A stretch of 64,000 bases of DNA from Xanthocytophaga agilis (GCF_030068605.1 NZ_JASJOU010000018.1:147236-211235); one strand, 5' to 3'. Positions 43,480 through 53,935 are shown, counted from the first letter of the stretch. The notes: generated by a model not told the origin, from the letters alone. Made by a program: numbers and translations.

Positions 43480-46464
43480 ATGAAAGAGAATGTTAAGACG
43501 CAAACCCAGAAAGAAAATACTGATACAACAGGTTCCGACACTAAAGAACTACCAGAGGATACATCTCTAACTTCATTAACTAAAAACAGGCGGTTTACTA
43601 TTGTAGGTATGGGTGGTTCGGCAGGCTCGCTAGAAGCTATCGAAGAGTTTCTTCAAAGTGTTCCTTCTGACAGTGGGATTGCCTTTGTGCTTGTCAAACA
43701 TCTTGACCCTACTCACGAAAGTGTGTTGCCAGATCTGCTTCAACGTTGTACCCTAATGCCTGTAAGCACTATTGAAGATGGCATGGAAGTACACCCCAAC
43801 CATGTATATGTAATCCCTGAGAACAAAGATCTGGCGATAATGAATGGTCAGTTAGTGCTTCTTGAACCTTCCAAACCACGGGGTTTCCGCATGCCTATCG
43901 ACAACTTTTTACAAAGTCTGGCCGAGGACTGGGGCGAAAAAGCTGCCTGTATCATTTTTTCAGGGATGGGTTCAGATGGCGAACTGGGAGCTCGTTTTAT
44001 TAAAGAAAGCGTAGGACTCGTCATCGTGCAGGATCCGGCCACTGCCACTTATGATAGTATGCCCCGAAGTGCTATTCAAACAGGAACACCTGACTATATA
44101 GTTTCACCTGCAGAAATGGCAGGCAAACTCATCGATTATGTTAAATATCCTTCGAAAAAGCTAGAGAAAAAACACCAGAGTACAGATAAAAAAATGGCTG
44201 TTGCCCTGCAGAAGGTCTTTATATTGTTGCGTTCTCAGACTGGCCATGATTTTTCTTTGTACAAACGCAACACCATTATGCGCCGAATGGAACGTCGTAT
44301 GCAAACCAATCAAATCTTTGATTTGGAAGAATACGTCCGTTTTTTACAGGAACACTCTACTGAAACCGAAAATCTTTTTAAAGAATTGCTCATCGGGGTA
44401 ACAAAATTCTTTCGTGATGCACCTGGCTTTCTGGCACTGGAAGAACGCATTTTACCAGAGTTGCTTAAAAAGAAAGGGAAAAATGATACATTTCGGGTAT
44501 GGATTGTAGGCTGCTCCACCGGGGAAGAGGCTTATTCCATAGCAATTCTAATACGTGAATGTATCAACAAACTCAAAATCAGGCCTAACTTTAAAGTACA
44601 GATCTATGCCACAGACCTGGATGCAGATGCCATTAAAAAAGCTCGAAGCGGATTGTATATGGCTAACATCAGCAATGACATGTCTGCCGACAGGCTCGAC
44701 AGATGGTTTATAAAAAAAGATGATCAATACCAGATTGTTCAGGAAATTCGGGAAATGGTCATCTTTGCTGAACATAATCTCCTCAAGGATGCATCCTTTA
44801 CAAAGCTTGATCTACTTTGCTGTCGCAATGTGCTAATCTATTTTACACAGGAATTGCAGAAAAAGTTATTGCCAATGTTTCATTATACGCTCAATCCGGG
44901 AGGCGTTTTATTTCTGGGCCCTTCGGAAACAATCAGTGGACATGAAGACCTGTTTGTCTCTGTTGACGTAAAATGGAAGCTATACAGACGACGGGATAAT
45001 ACTTCCTCTATCAATAAAATAGCAGAGTTCCCCAATACTACTATCCTACCCAAACTACCTATTACATTGCCTGCACAGAAGAAACAGCCTAGTCGGCAAC
45101 CTAGCTTTCTGACTGATCTGACCCGTAAACTGCTGCTTGAAAAACATACGCCTCCGGCTGTATTGATTGATGAAAATGGCACTATCCTGTATGTCAATGG
45201 ACGCACTGGCAAATACCTTGAATTATATCCGGGACAGATGGCTATGAATGTGTTTGACATGGCACGGGAAGGACTTGGTTTTGAATTACGTAATGCAGTG
45301 CTTCGTGCTTACACCCAGCAAGAACCTGTAGTTATCAATGAAGTGCGTGTAAAAACCAACGGCAGCTTTAGTTTGATTCGTTTAAAGGTAGATCCTATTG
45401 AACAACCTCTGGAAATGAAGGGACTGCTACTGGTTGTTTTTGAAGATCTGCCTCAGGTAAAAAGGACCCGGATAGTAAACAGAAATGGTTCTACTGATAC
45501 AGAGAAAGACCGTCTTATAGCCGAACTGGAAAAAGAGCTCCGTTTTACCAAAGAACATTTGCAGCATACCATTGAAGAAATGGAAACTTCCGTAGAAGAG
45601 CTTAAGTCTACCAACGAAGAACTGCAATCTACTAATGAAGAACTACAGTCTACCAACGAAGAAGCCAATACAGCGAAAGAAGAAACACAGGCGTTGAACG
45701 AAGAGCTGCTTACTGTCAATATGGAATTTAGAGCCAAGACAGACGAGTTAACTGAGATAAACAACGACATGGCCAATCTGCTTAACAGCTCTGACATTGC
45801 TACTATCTTTCTCAACCAAAAGCTGGAAATCAAGCGGTTCACAAACCGAGCAACCAAAATAGTCAATCTGATACAATCAGACATTGGCCGTCCGGTAGCT
45901 CACATTAGTACTAACCTTAATTACAACCATATTACCCGTGATGCCAAAGAGGTGCTGGATCTATTGCAACCCAAGGAATTACAGGTTGAGGCAAAAAACG
46001 GACAGTGGTATGCTATGCGTATCAATCCATACCGCACGCTGGATAATTTCATCGGTGGCGTAGTTATTTCTTTTATTGATATTACGACACTAAAACAACT
46101 GGAAAGGGCAGCAATACGCCTGACTGAAAATATTGTACAAACTATTCGACACCCGATGGTAGTACTGAATAGCAGCTTCCGGATTGTCTCAGTGAATTAT
46201 AGTTTTCTGCAGTTATTTTCCCTTTCCGAACCACAAGTTTCCGGAGAGGTGATATTTACTATAGGTGGTGGGTTCCTACGTATTCCTGCATTACGGGAAT
46301 TGCTGGAAGAATTGCCCCGTCACGAAACGCAGTTTAACAATCAGGTGTTGAATCACACTTTCGATGGAGTAGGTACTAAAAATATTGTAATTAACAGTCA
46401 TCGGATTGTACAACAGGAAACATCTGCGGAATTAATTGTAATTTCTATTGAAGAAGCGGTTTAA
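43480..46464 (+). CDS. CheB-CheR fusion protein with PAS domains
   Basis: A 994-residue multidomain protein. CheB methylesterase occupies about residues 38-225 with the triad S47 (GMGGSAGS), H74 (VKHLDP) and D166 (GMGSDGE). A CheR methyltransferase follows at about 240-510, with SAM-binding VWIVGCSTGEEAYS and NVLIYFTQELQ. A PAS domain (about 555-650) is followed by a coiled coil (about 675-765) containing near-perfect repeats of STNEELQ, visible in DNA at 45600-45665. Two more PAS regions complete it (about 770-870, 875-990). There is no kinase domain. Such fusions are common partners of sensor kinases, and a PAS-kinase gene follows 94 bp downstream. The ATG at 43480 is preferred to the TTG just before it. 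Confidence 0.92.
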   Translation: MKENVKTQTQKENTDTTGSDTKELPEDTSLTSLTKNRRFTIVGMGGSAGSLEAIEEFLQSVPSDSGIAFVLVKHLDPTHESVLPDLLQRCTLMPVSTIEDGMEVHPNHVYVIPENKDLAIMNGQLVLLEPSKPRGFRMPIDNFLQSLAEDWGEKAACIIFSGMGSDGELGARFIKESVGLVIVQDPATATYDSMPRSAIQTGTPDYIVSPAEMAGKLIDYVKYPSKKLEKKHQSTDKKMAVALQKVFILLRSQTGHDFSLYKRNTIMRRMERRMQTNQIFDLEEYVRFLQEHSTETENLFKELLIGVTKFFRDAPGFLALEERILPELLKKKGKNDTFRVWIVGCSTGEEAYSIAILIRECINKLKIRPNFKVQIYATDLDADAIKKARSGLYMANISNDMSADRLDRWFIKKDDQYQIVQEIREMVIFAEHNLLKDASFTKLDLLCCRNVLIYFTQELQKKLLPMFHYTLNPGGVLFLGPSETISGHEDLFVSVDVKWKLYRRRDNTSSINKIAEFPNTTILPKLPITLPAQKKQPSRQPSFLTDLTRKLLLEKHTPPAVLIDENGTILYVNGRTGKYLELYPGQMAMNVFDMAREGLGFELRNAVLRAYTQQEPVVINEVRVKTNGSFSLIRLKVDPIEQPLEMKGLLLVVFEDLPQVKRTRIVNRNGSTDTEKDRLIAELEKELRFTKEHLQHTIEEMETSVEELKSTNEELQSTNEELQSTNEEANTAKEETQALNEELLTVNMEFRAKTDELTEINNDMANLLNSSDIATIFLNQKLEIKRFTNRATKIVNLIQSDIGRPVAHISTNLNYNHITRDAKEVLDLLQPKELQVEAKNGQWYAMRINPYRTLDNFIGGVVISFIDITTLKQLERAAIRLTENIVQTIRHPMVVLNSSFRIVSVNYSFLQLFSLSEPQVSGEVIFTIGGGFLRIPALRELLEELPRHETQFNNQVLNHTFDGVGTKNIVINSHRIVQQETSAELIVISIEEAV

Positions 46465-46558
46465 TACTAAAGTAATCACAATAAACATTTTATCTTTAAG
46501 TTCTATACAAAATACTTTTGGCTCGCTTAAGCCATAATTATATGTGAGGAGATCCTGT

Positions 46559-47818
46559 ATGAGAGAGTTAGATGAAGAGTCAAAATTTGCACAATTGCGT
46601 ATGCTGGCAGAAAAAATGCTGCATGAACAAGACAACTCCATAACGAAACAACCTGACAATGATCATATCAAACAGTTGATACATGAATTGCATGTGCATC
46701 AGATAGAACTGGAAATTCAAAATGAAGAGTTAATGCGTTCACGAATGGAAGCTGAACAATCCCGAAATGAATATGCATTACTTTATGAATCGGCACCGAT
46801 CGGATACTTTACATTGGATCAGTATGGCATCATTTTGAAAGCAAACCATATGGGGTCTCTCCTAAGTGGGCGTCGACTATCGTCTCTTATAAGAAAGCCC
46901 TTTCGGAGTCTGCTTACTTTTGATTCAGGTAAGACCTTTTATACTTTCATCCAACAGGTATTTGAAAACACAGAGAAACAATTCTGTGAAGTAGATTTGA
47001 TACATAAAACAGGAAAAGTTTCAGAAGTACGGTTGGAGGGATGGCAGATCAAAGACACAAACGATTCAATACAATGCTTGTTGGGGGTGATAGATCTTAC
47101 AGAACGAAAAAGCATGGAGCGAGAAACCATGCAGTTAAAACTCACCCAACAACAGGAAATCATGAATGCTATTCTCAATGCACAGGAGCAGGAAAGAATC
47201 CGTATTGGTGAATCCTTACATAACGGACTGGCTCAGGTGTTGTATGCTGCCAAACTGAATCTGCAGGTATTACATTCGTTGCTGGAAGAGTCACAACAAA
47301 AGGAAGTAGCCAAAGCCTTGCATACTGTTGACAACTTTCTGGTAGAAGGCATAGAACTTACCCGAAGTATCTCTCATGATCTGGTGCCTACTGTGATCAA
47401 AGACTTTGGTCTGGAGTATGCTCTGAATGCAGTATGTAGCAAAGTATCCTCCTCCGATCTGACTGTTACGCTTGATTACAGAGGTTTCAACCAACGACTG
47501 GAACAAAACCTGGAAATAGCTATCTTTCGAATTGTTCAGGAACTGATTAATAATATTCTCAAACATTCCAGAGCCCGTATGGCTCTGGTGAAAATCACCC
47601 GAAACGGGACTGATATCTTTATTCAGGTGAAAGACAATGGAATTGGGTTTGAAGTGGAGAGAGAAATGGCAATGGGAAAGGGTATCGGCTTATCCAGCAT
47701 CCAAAATAGAGTTGCGTTACTGAATGGCACAATGAATGTGTATTCGCAGCCCAACCAAGGTGTCCAAATCACTATCCTTTTACCTGAAAAATCAGTTAAA
47801 AAAGTAACAACACCCTAA
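46559..47818 (+). CDS. PAS-domain sensor histidine kinase, NarX/UhpB (HisKA_3) type
   Basis: A 419-residue cytoplasmic kinase. N-terminal helices (LIHELHVHQIELEIQNEELM) lead to a PAS domain at about 72-185 (YESAPIGYFTLDQYGIILKA). A HisKA_3 domain follows with phospho-accepting H221 (ERIRIGESLHNGLAQ; Asn replaces the usual Asp after His). The HATPase domain has ELINNILKHS, DNGIGFE and GKGIGLSSI. The ATG at 46559 has a GGAG about 8 bases before it and is chosen over the GTG at 46544. Its likely receiver partners are NarL-type regulators such as the one at 24713. It belongs with the CheB-CheR gene upstream. Confidence 0.92.
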   Translation: MRELDEESKFAQLRMLAEKMLHEQDNSITKQPDNDHIKQLIHELHVHQIELEIQNEELMRSRMEAEQSRNEYALLYESAPIGYFTLDQYGIILKANHMGSLLSGRRLSSLIRKPFRSLLTFDSGKTFYTFIQQVFENTEKQFCEVDLIHKTGKVSEVRLEGWQIKDTNDSIQCLLGVIDLTERKSMERETMQLKLTQQQEIMNAILNAQEQERIRIGESLHNGLAQVLYAAKLNLQVLHSLLEESQQKEVAKALHTVDNFLVEGIELTRSISHDLVPTVIKDFGLEYALNAVCSKVSSSDLTVTLDYRGFNQRLEQNLEIAIFRIVQELINNILKHSRARMALVKITRNGTDIFIQVKDNGIGFEVEREMAMGKGIGLSSIQNRVALLNGTMNVYSQPNQGVQITILLPEKSVKKVTTP

Positions 47819-48365
47819 ACTCCATTTTTAAGATTTTAATAACTATTATTTTTTATTTCCTGGTTCGATGCCATACATGTTTTCACATAAATGTGTTTAT
47901 TTCAGGTTTTACTACATCTTTCATATTTTCCTATATTCTCTTTGCCCTTTCCGCTACTTTATTGTTCAGAATGTATTATGTAAAGCATTCTACCAGATAA
48001 ATAGTGCACTCATTTAAAACTCCAACTCTCCCCTTCTTTTTGAAATTAGCCATAAAAGGGCCAAAAAACTTCATCTTTTAACAGAAATATTCAGGTTTTG
48101 TGAATACAGGCATAAAAGTATATTCATTTCAAATGTTTGTATAATACCATCTTCCCTCAATAAAGCCTTCTAAAGAAAAATAAAATTTATACTATTTTTA
48201 GCTGTTGAATTGACGCGTATTTCCTCAACCCTTCAAATCTTACAGAGACCTGTATCGAACCACTTACCCCAACCTTATAATCTGCAATATTATCATTATC
48301 TTGTAACTACAAACAAACCTTCTGAATAATTCTTCCCAAAAAATGGCTTTTATTCTTTCAAAAAT
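47819..48365. other. Intergenic region, no gene seen
   Basis: About 550 AT-rich bases. Near 48190-48222 ATACTATTTTT and AATTGACGCGTATTT vaguely recall element D, but the spacing is longer, so I do not count it. Confidence 0.5.
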
Positions 48366-48737
48366 ATGTTTATCAGTTCTGACCCAGAAAGTGTTGAGGG
48401 CAATCTGGGGGCCAATGTATTTTATGAGCTTCTAACTCAGCACTGGCAGCCTGCATTCAGTCAGAAAAGCAACAAAATAAAACTGACCATCGAGTTATCG
48501 CTGGAAATAGATGCAATTATCCGTTTGCATATTTTCTCTTATGATATAGTTGTAAAAGAGTGGCAAAACAACAGCTCTATTGAATACCAGATTAAACTAG
48601 CAATTGGTAATTTATTATTTGATGCAGGGGCTATTCATCACCTGCCTTTTGATTATGAGAAAATGGATGAGCTTATTGATGCCTGTGTAGCCGCTGCAAA
48701 AATCTACTATCCCACCCAACCCGTAGAGAGTGAATAG
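48366..48737 (+). CDS. Small protein of unknown function
   Basis: A 123-residue soluble, slightly acidic protein (FYELLTQHWQPAFSQKSNKI, LTIELSLEIDAIIRLHIF, AIGNLLFDAGAIHHLPFDYE). It appears mixed alpha/beta with no signal peptide. I do not recognise the family. The amino-acid use is even and the frame is clean, which supports coding. The next gene begins 117 bp downstream on the same strand. Confidence 0.65.
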   Translation: MFISSDPESVEGNLGANVFYELLTQHWQPAFSQKSNKIKLTIELSLEIDAIIRLHIFSYDIVVKEWQNNSSIEYQIKLAIGNLLFDAGAIHHLPFDYEKMDELIDACVAAAKIYYPTQPVESE

Positions 48738-48854
48738 TTACTCTCTAATAGTCTCAAACTGTATCATTAGTTACAGACCAATCCTCAGGCACGGGATTTT
48801 TGTCTTTGTTAGATAAAGACTTAACAATTTGTTAACATTATCTGATATAAGACA

Positions 48855-49097
48855 ATGGCAAAGAAAAAAAAGAAGAAGAATAAAAATTCTTTATGGAAAA
48901 GTATCAAGCCCTTCGCAAAAAACAACAAAGCGCTTCTATCCATTTTGGGTGCTGTAGGTGTAGGAGCGGCTTTGGCTTCAGTAATTGGTACAGAGAAAGT
49001 AAATCAATGGATTGAGCAGGCCTCAGATGCGTTGAACAGACAAAATACACCATTAAGTAATGGTCATGTCTCCAAAGTAAAGCCTTCTATGGGATAA
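48855..49097 (+). CDS. Small Lys-rich membrane-anchored protein
   Basis: An 80-residue protein. A strongly basic start (MAKKKKKKNKN) is followed by a Gly/Ala-rich membrane helix (ALLSILGAVGVGAALASVIG) and a short polar tail. It is probably an inner-membrane micro-protein with the tail outside; the function is unknown. A perfect 18-bp-arm terminator lies 33 bp past the stop. Confidence 0.65.
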   Translation: MAKKKKKKNKNSLWKSIKPFAKNNKALLSILGAVGVGAALASVIGTEKVNQWIEQASDALNRQNTPLSNGHVSKVKPSMG

Positions 49098-49129
49098 ATA
49101 CATCTGAATTTGCATTATACAGCTATTCT

Positions 49130-49176
49130 ATTACTATCAAGTTCCTGGCTATTGTTATCAGGAACTTGATAGTAAT
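49130..49176. terminator. Strong hairpin between convergent genes
   Basis: ATTACTATCAAGTTCCTG and CAGGAACTTGATAGTAAT are perfect 18-bp arms around an 11-nt loop. It serves the gene ending at 49097 (+) and the kinase gene ending at 49182 (-). Confidence 0.85.
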
Positions 49177-49181
49177 AGTTA

Positions 49182-50765
49182 TTATTGTCGTTCCAGATTG
49201 GGTAATCGGACCCGAAAACAGCTTCCCTGGTTTTCCGTTGATTCCAGCCCAATGGTTCCCTTTAGTTTATCTACTGCCTGAGCAGCCAGATACAATCCGA
49301 GACCAGCACCTTCAGATCGTTCAGAAGCCCGAAAAAACATATCAAAGACACGTGTTTGATATTGTGTGGCAATGCCTATACCATTATCACGTACTTCAAT
49401 CAACGTTTCGAATGAGCTACTGGTAACTTTGATATCCACAATGGATAGTTCCCGGCTATAATCACGGTAACGGATTGCATTATCTATCAGATGTGACAAA
49501 ATCAACTCTACCCGATCCGGGTCTGTAACAAAGTGGCCTGATATCTGAAAGTCAGTCCGTATAATGACCGTTTCATTAATAAGATGTGTTTTTTTAAAAC
49601 CGGAAACAACATCTGTGATTTGTTGTTCCCAGTCAATTGTCTGTGTTTGTAGTTGCAAACGCCGGTTCAATGAATATTTCAGAATTTCAGCAATGACTTT
49701 ATCCTGCTTTTTCAGCACTTTTTGTCCCAACTCCATATAAAGTTGAAGCTGGTCAGTATTCAATTGATTCTCTTCAGATTCCTGTCGAATTAACTCCAGC
49801 AAGCTCATTAATGAAGCAATAGGTGCCCGAAGATCATGGGAAGTCTGATACACAAACCGATCCAACTCGTGATTGAGATGTTTGAGCTGATGGTTTTGTT
49901 CATAACGTAGCTGACTGATCATTTTGAGTCGGTGCAGTGTACGAACAGTACCACGTGATAAGGCAAAAGCCATGAGTGCCACAAAAATAAAAAGCCCTAG
50001 TGGCAAAAAAGGCCCTGTGTGTAGAAGACCTAATTCTCTTGCCCAGTCATTCACAAAAGCAAGCAGAACTGCACTAAAGCCTAGCAGGTACTCCCGACTA
50101 TCTGTTACCTTTTGTCTCCATGCTCCTACTAGTAATACCCAACTGTATAAGGTAACAACTAATGTAAATAAACTAAAGCCCTGAAAAATCCCATATAGTA
50201 ATTCCAGTGGGCTAACTAATGCTAACACAGCTACAGGTGAACACACCAGACCAATAGTCAGGTAAAACCATCGGGGAAGTAAACGAGAAAAAGCTGAACG
50301 AATGTGTGATGCAAAAGCAAAAACAATTAGTGCAAAAAATAAATAATTGAGACGTACTACATTTTGTAGACTTATAGGAACAAATAAAAGAATAAATTCT
50401 TCGTTGTTAGTTATAATTTCTCCCACAGAAAGCAAACAAACAAAAGCAAAGTACAATGGCGGCTTATAATCCCTTCTGTACCAGAACAAACCCAAAAAGG
50501 CTGCCAACAACATACATGAAATTAAGCCAAATGTGACTGCAATGGTCTGAAAATATTGCTGATGTGTAGGAATTTCATAGGCACTGACATATCTGGAAAC
50601 AATAGGGCTTTGATTCTGCACTTTCACAACAGGAATATGAGCTTGTATTGCCAAAGAATCTGTATACACAATAGAAACCTGTGCATACCCAGGCAAAAAA
50701 CAAATCCACAATCCCAATAAAGCCACAAACAGTTTCCGGTTTGACCGGCCAGGAAGAAACATCAT
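49182..50765 (-). CDS. 7TM (DISM-like) sensor histidine kinase
   Basis: A 527-residue membrane kinase. A signal peptide (ending GYAQ) and a short periplasmic part are followed by seven membrane helices at about residues 75-275 (7TMR-DISM type). Then come a coiled linker, a HisKA domain with the phospho-accepting His in YQTSHDLRAPIASL, and a HATPase domain with LIDNAIRYRD, DNGIGI and GAGLGLYLA. All catalytic boxes are intact. The periplasmic domain is much shorter than usual for DISM receptors, so it may sense a membrane or partner-protein cue. No receiver gene is adjacent on its strand; the single-domain receiver at 51195 is divergent. Confidence 0.9.
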   Translation of the reverse strand: MMFLPGRSNRKLFVALLGLWICFLPGYAQVSIVYTDSLAIQAHIPVVKVQNQSPIVSRYVSAYEIPTHQQYFQTIAVTFGLISCMLLAAFLGLFWYRRDYKPPLYFAFVCLLSVGEIITNNEEFILLFVPISLQNVVRLNYLFFALIVFAFASHIRSAFSRLLPRWFYLTIGLVCSPVAVLALVSPLELLYGIFQGFSLFTLVVTLYSWVLLVGAWRQKVTDSREYLLGFSAVLLAFVNDWARELGLLHTGPFLPLGLFIFVALMAFALSRGTVRTLHRLKMISQLRYEQNHQLKHLNHELDRFVYQTSHDLRAPIASLMSLLELIRQESEENQLNTDQLQLYMELGQKVLKKQDKVIAEILKYSLNRRLQLQTQTIDWEQQITDVVSGFKKTHLINETVIIRTDFQISGHFVTDPDRVELILSHLIDNAIRYRDYSRELSIVDIKVTSSSFETLIEVRDNGIGIATQYQTRVFDMFFRASERSEGAGLGLYLAAQAVDKLKGTIGLESTENQGSCFRVRLPNLERQ

Positions 50766-51194
50766 ACTCTACTACTCTTTTGTGTATATTCATCTACGAG
50801 CAAATTGGTAAGCCTAACTGATGAGTTATTCTTTTAGTTTCTAAAAATAGCAGACCAATTCCTTCCCTGATCCGACGAGTACAATTGGAAAAATACCATA
50901 ACATCTTTCCAAATAGCAGGAAAGACAGTTTTACTATTTAAAATCTTGATTATCCAACTCCCTAGTTGTCAAAGCCTGAGGTAGTATGTATTTTTATAAA
51001 AGAATAGAACATATGGATGGACTTTCATTGCTACATATTAACTTAAAGTATATTTTTAAAGATCGATAAAATTAGAAAGAGACAAAAAATAGTTTCACAC
51101 ATTGTAGAAATAAACTTAGGGATGTCTCACAGATTTTCATACTAGATTAGTAAGGTATGATTTTCTCAATGTATGCTTTCTACCCTTTCCCTGT
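50766..51194. other. Divergent intergenic region, nothing else seen
   Basis: It lies between the 7TM kinase and the single-domain receiver and presumably holds their promoters. No repeat or coding frame was recognised. Confidence 0.5.
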
Positions 51195-51635
51195 ATGTTA
51201 TATACTCACATCAATCCCTCAGGTCCTATTCTTATCATTGAAGATGATGAAGATGATCAGCTTATTTTAAACAGAATTCTTAAAGAATTGAATCTTATAG
51301 ATAAGGTCATCTATTTTTCCACCCCGATAGAGGCATTGGATTATCTGCAACAGGCAACTGTCCACCCTTTTATACTTATCTGTGACATTAATATGCCTAT
51401 GATAAATGGTATTGAATTCAAGAAACAGATTGATCAGGATCCAGTGCTCAAAGCCAAGTGTACGCCTTTTATTTTCTGGTCCACCTCCATTAATGATACA
51501 CTGGTACATCAGGCTTATACAGAAACAACTATTCAGGGATTTTTTCAGAAAAGCTGCACTTATAATGAACTTAAACAGCAACTTTACTATATCCTGGGAT
51601 ACTGGTACTATTGCCAGCATCCGGTTTTTGAGTAA
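51195..51635 (+). CDS. Single-domain response regulator
   Basis: A 146-residue CheY-like protein with no output domain. The acidic cluster (IIEDDEDDQ), phospho-acceptor D64 (LICDINMPMINGIEF), Ser switch (FWSTSI) and Lys (FFQKSC) are all present, so unlike the receiver at 16069 it should be functional. The pattern (EDDEDDQLILNRIL) is that of Rcp1-like receivers that partner with PAS/phytochrome-type kinases. The PAS-kinase gene at 51935 follows on the same strand after 299 bp with no visible gene and is a natural partner. Confidence 0.92.
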   Translation: MLYTHINPSGPILIIEDDEDDQLILNRILKELNLIDKVIYFSTPIEALDYLQQATVHPFILICDINMPMINGIEFKKQIDQDPVLKAKCTPFIFWSTSINDTLVHQAYTETTIQGFFQKSCTYNELKQQLYYILGYWYYCQHPVFE

Positions 51636-51934
51636 AATCAGCGGATAACATAGTATTATTTGTCCATATTCTTTCCCAACTTTTCCCTTTCCTCTATACC
51701 CGTATAGTATTATGGAACTGGCCCTGATAATAAGTGTGGCCTGTCTTCCTGCTTTTTAGTAGAAGATCTATTCTTTATTTTTCAATTGCCTATTCTTACT
51801 AGAGAACTCACAATCAATCATATACTATCGTATTGAAAGGCATTATCTTTTATACTTAACTACTAAAGGCACTAAGCAATAACTTTATACAGGCTGAATT
51901 CAGCTGTATAACCTGGATATTATATTTTTATTCG

Positions 51935-53935
51935 ATGAATGCATACCAGTTTTCTGAAGACAACCCTGCAGAACATAAACGACTACAATTCTCTTTACAA
52001 GCAGCAGGAATAGGCACTTGGGATATAGATTTGGTACAGAAACAAATCTTTCTGGATGACCAATGCAAAGAACTGTATGGATTCTCTCAGGAAGACAACA
52101 TAGACTATGAAGGATTATGGCAACATATACATCCTCAGGATCAGTCACAGGTACGAGAGGCTTTTACCAAAGCAATGAACCCAGCTACAGGCGGGAAATA
52201 CAGCATTGAATTTCGTATCACTGATTCTTCCAATAATCAATCACACTGGTTGCATTGTCAGGGACAAGCGTATTTTGCTAAGTCAAGAACAGAAGGGCAA
52301 ATGATGGCTTATAGAGTTTCCGGAATAGCACAGGATATTACAGAACAGGTAACCACCCGGCAGATCCGGTGGGATAGTGAACAGTATTTTCGGAGTCTGG
52401 TACAGGATACACCTGTCGCAACCATGATATTTCGTGGAAGGTCGCTGGTTATTGAAACAATTAATAATCCGATGCTTCAGATTATCAGTAAGGATGTTTC
52501 AATTATAGGTAAACCCTTTCGAGAGGCTATGCCCGAACTGGAAGGCCAGGAATTCTTCGATCTGCTAGAGAAAGTATATCTTACCGGGAAGCCGGTATTC
52601 CGACATGAAACCCCTGCTATACTCCTCACAGAAGGAATTCCTACAACCAGATACTTTGATTTTATCTATAAACCTCTCTACGATCCTACAGGTGAGATCT
52701 ATGGTATTATTAATGTGAGTGTAGAAGTAACCGATCAGATGCTTATCCGCCAGCAGATTGAAGAAAAAAAACAACTGGTTGAGCAAAGTGAAATCCTGTT
52801 CAGAAGCTTGGTCGAAAACACACCAGATGTAATTACACGTTGGGATCAGCAACGAAGGTTAATCTTCGCCAATAAAGCCTTTGAAACCAAAACAGGCGTT
52901 CCCAATAGTACATTATTAGGTAAAACCAACCTGGAAATGGGCCAGCCTACCAACATTGCAGAGCCCTATATGGAAAGCCTGCAGCGAGTGCTGGATAGTG
53001 GACAACCGACAGACCATTACAATCATTTTCCGTCAGTGAAAGGCAACATGCATTACTATTCACGTCTAGTCCCAGAGTTTGGACCTGATGGTTCGGTACA
53101 GGGAGTACTGGCAATTGCCAGAGATATTACCGATCTCAAAAAGATGGAGGCGATACTGGAAGAGCGAGTACAACAACGTACTCAGGAATTATTGATGGCC
53201 AATCAGGATCTCCAGCGTTCCAATGATAGCTTGCAACAATTTGCCTATGTTGCGTCACATGATTTACAGGAGCCTCTTCGTAAAATTCAGACATTCAGCT
53301 CTCTATTGCAACAGCAATATGCAGATCTATTGGAAGAAAGTGGTCTGGATCTGCTAGAACGTATGTCATCAGCAGGAGAGCGTATGTCTAAGTTGGTCAG
53401 TGATCTCTTAGCCTATTCTCAAGTGTCTACCCGTCAGCCTTCATTTGGGGTAGTCTCACTCCAGTCTGTTATGGACAATGTGTTAACCACACTGGAACAA
53501 AAAATTTCGGAAACAAAGGCGCAGATTGAGTTAGAAGAACTGCCAAAGCTGAAAGGAGACGAACTGCAGTTAACTCAGTTGTTTCAGAATCTATTGTCTA
53601 ATGCGATAAAATATACTATTTCAAACCAGACTCCAGTAATCAGAGTTACCTCTCAACGTATTGAACGATCACAGCTAGACCCTCAGGTAAAGCCAACAGG
53701 TAATGCGCTGCACTTTTATCAGATATGTGTACATGACCAGGGTATCGGATTTGACAATCAATACAAGGATCTGATATTTCAGGTATTTCAACGACTACAT
53801 GGAAAACAGGAGTTTGTAGGTACAGGCGTAGGATTGTCCATTTGCAAGCGTGTTGTTGAAAACCACGGAGGTACTATTACAGCCGACGGAATGCCGGGGC
53901 AAGGAGCTATCTTCTGTGTATATCTGCCAGCGTAA
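51935..53935 (+). CDS. Three-PAS sensor histidine kinase
   Basis: A 666-residue cytoplasmic kinase. Three PAS/PAC units lie at about residues 15-130, 145-265 and 290-405 (AAGIGTWDIDLVQKQIFLDD, VETINNPMLQIISKDVSI, RWDQQRRLIFANKAFETKTG). A coiled linker (LEERVQQRTQELLMANQDLQ) leads to HisKA with the phospho-accepting His in YVASHDLQEPLRKIQTF and to HATPase with LLSNAIKYT, DQGIGF and GTGVGLSIC. It is of the phytochrome-like kinase branch common in Bacteroidota. It probably passes phosphate to the receiver encoded just upstream. A hairpin at 54002-54042 closes the transcript. Confidence 0.93.
   Translation: MNAYQFSEDNPAEHKRLQFSLQAAGIGTWDIDLVQKQIFLDDQCKELYGFSQEDNIDYEGLWQHIHPQDQSQVREAFTKAMNPATGGKYSIEFRITDSSNNQSHWLHCQGQAYFAKSRTEGQMMAYRVSGIAQDITEQVTTRQIRWDSEQYFRSLVQDTPVATMIFRGRSLVIETINNPMLQIISKDVSIIGKPFREAMPELEGQEFFDLLEKVYLTGKPVFRHETPAILLTEGIPTTRYFDFIYKPLYDPTGEIYGIINVSVEVTDQMLIRQQIEEKKQLVEQSEILFRSLVENTPDVITRWDQQRRLIFANKAFETKTGVPNSTLLGKTNLEMGQPTNIAEPYMESLQRVLDSGQPTDHYNHFPSVKGNMHYYSRLVPEFGPDGSVQGVLAIARDITDLKKMEAILEERVQQRTQELLMANQDLQRSNDSLQQFAYVASHDLQEPLRKIQTFSSLLQQQYADLLEESGLDLLERMSSAGERMSKLVSDLLAYSQVSTRQPSFGVVSLQSVMDNVLTTLEQKISETKAQIELEELPKLKGDELQLTQLFQNLLSNAIKYTISNQTPVIRVTSQRIERSQLDPQVKPTGNALHFYQICVHDQGIGFDNQYKDLIFQVFQRLHGKQEFVGTGVGLSICKRVVENHGGTITADGMPGQGAIFCVYLPA

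Noticed and set aside
45453..45884. 143-codon minus-strand frame opposite the CheB-CheR gene
   Set aside because: Antisense shadow of the repeated STNEELQ coiled-coil codons (Ser/Val/Leu-rich translation).
48190..48222. Possible tenth copy of the 29-bp element
   Set aside because: ATAC..TTTT and AATTG..CGTATTT are present but the spacing is about 4 bp longer and the flanks do not match.
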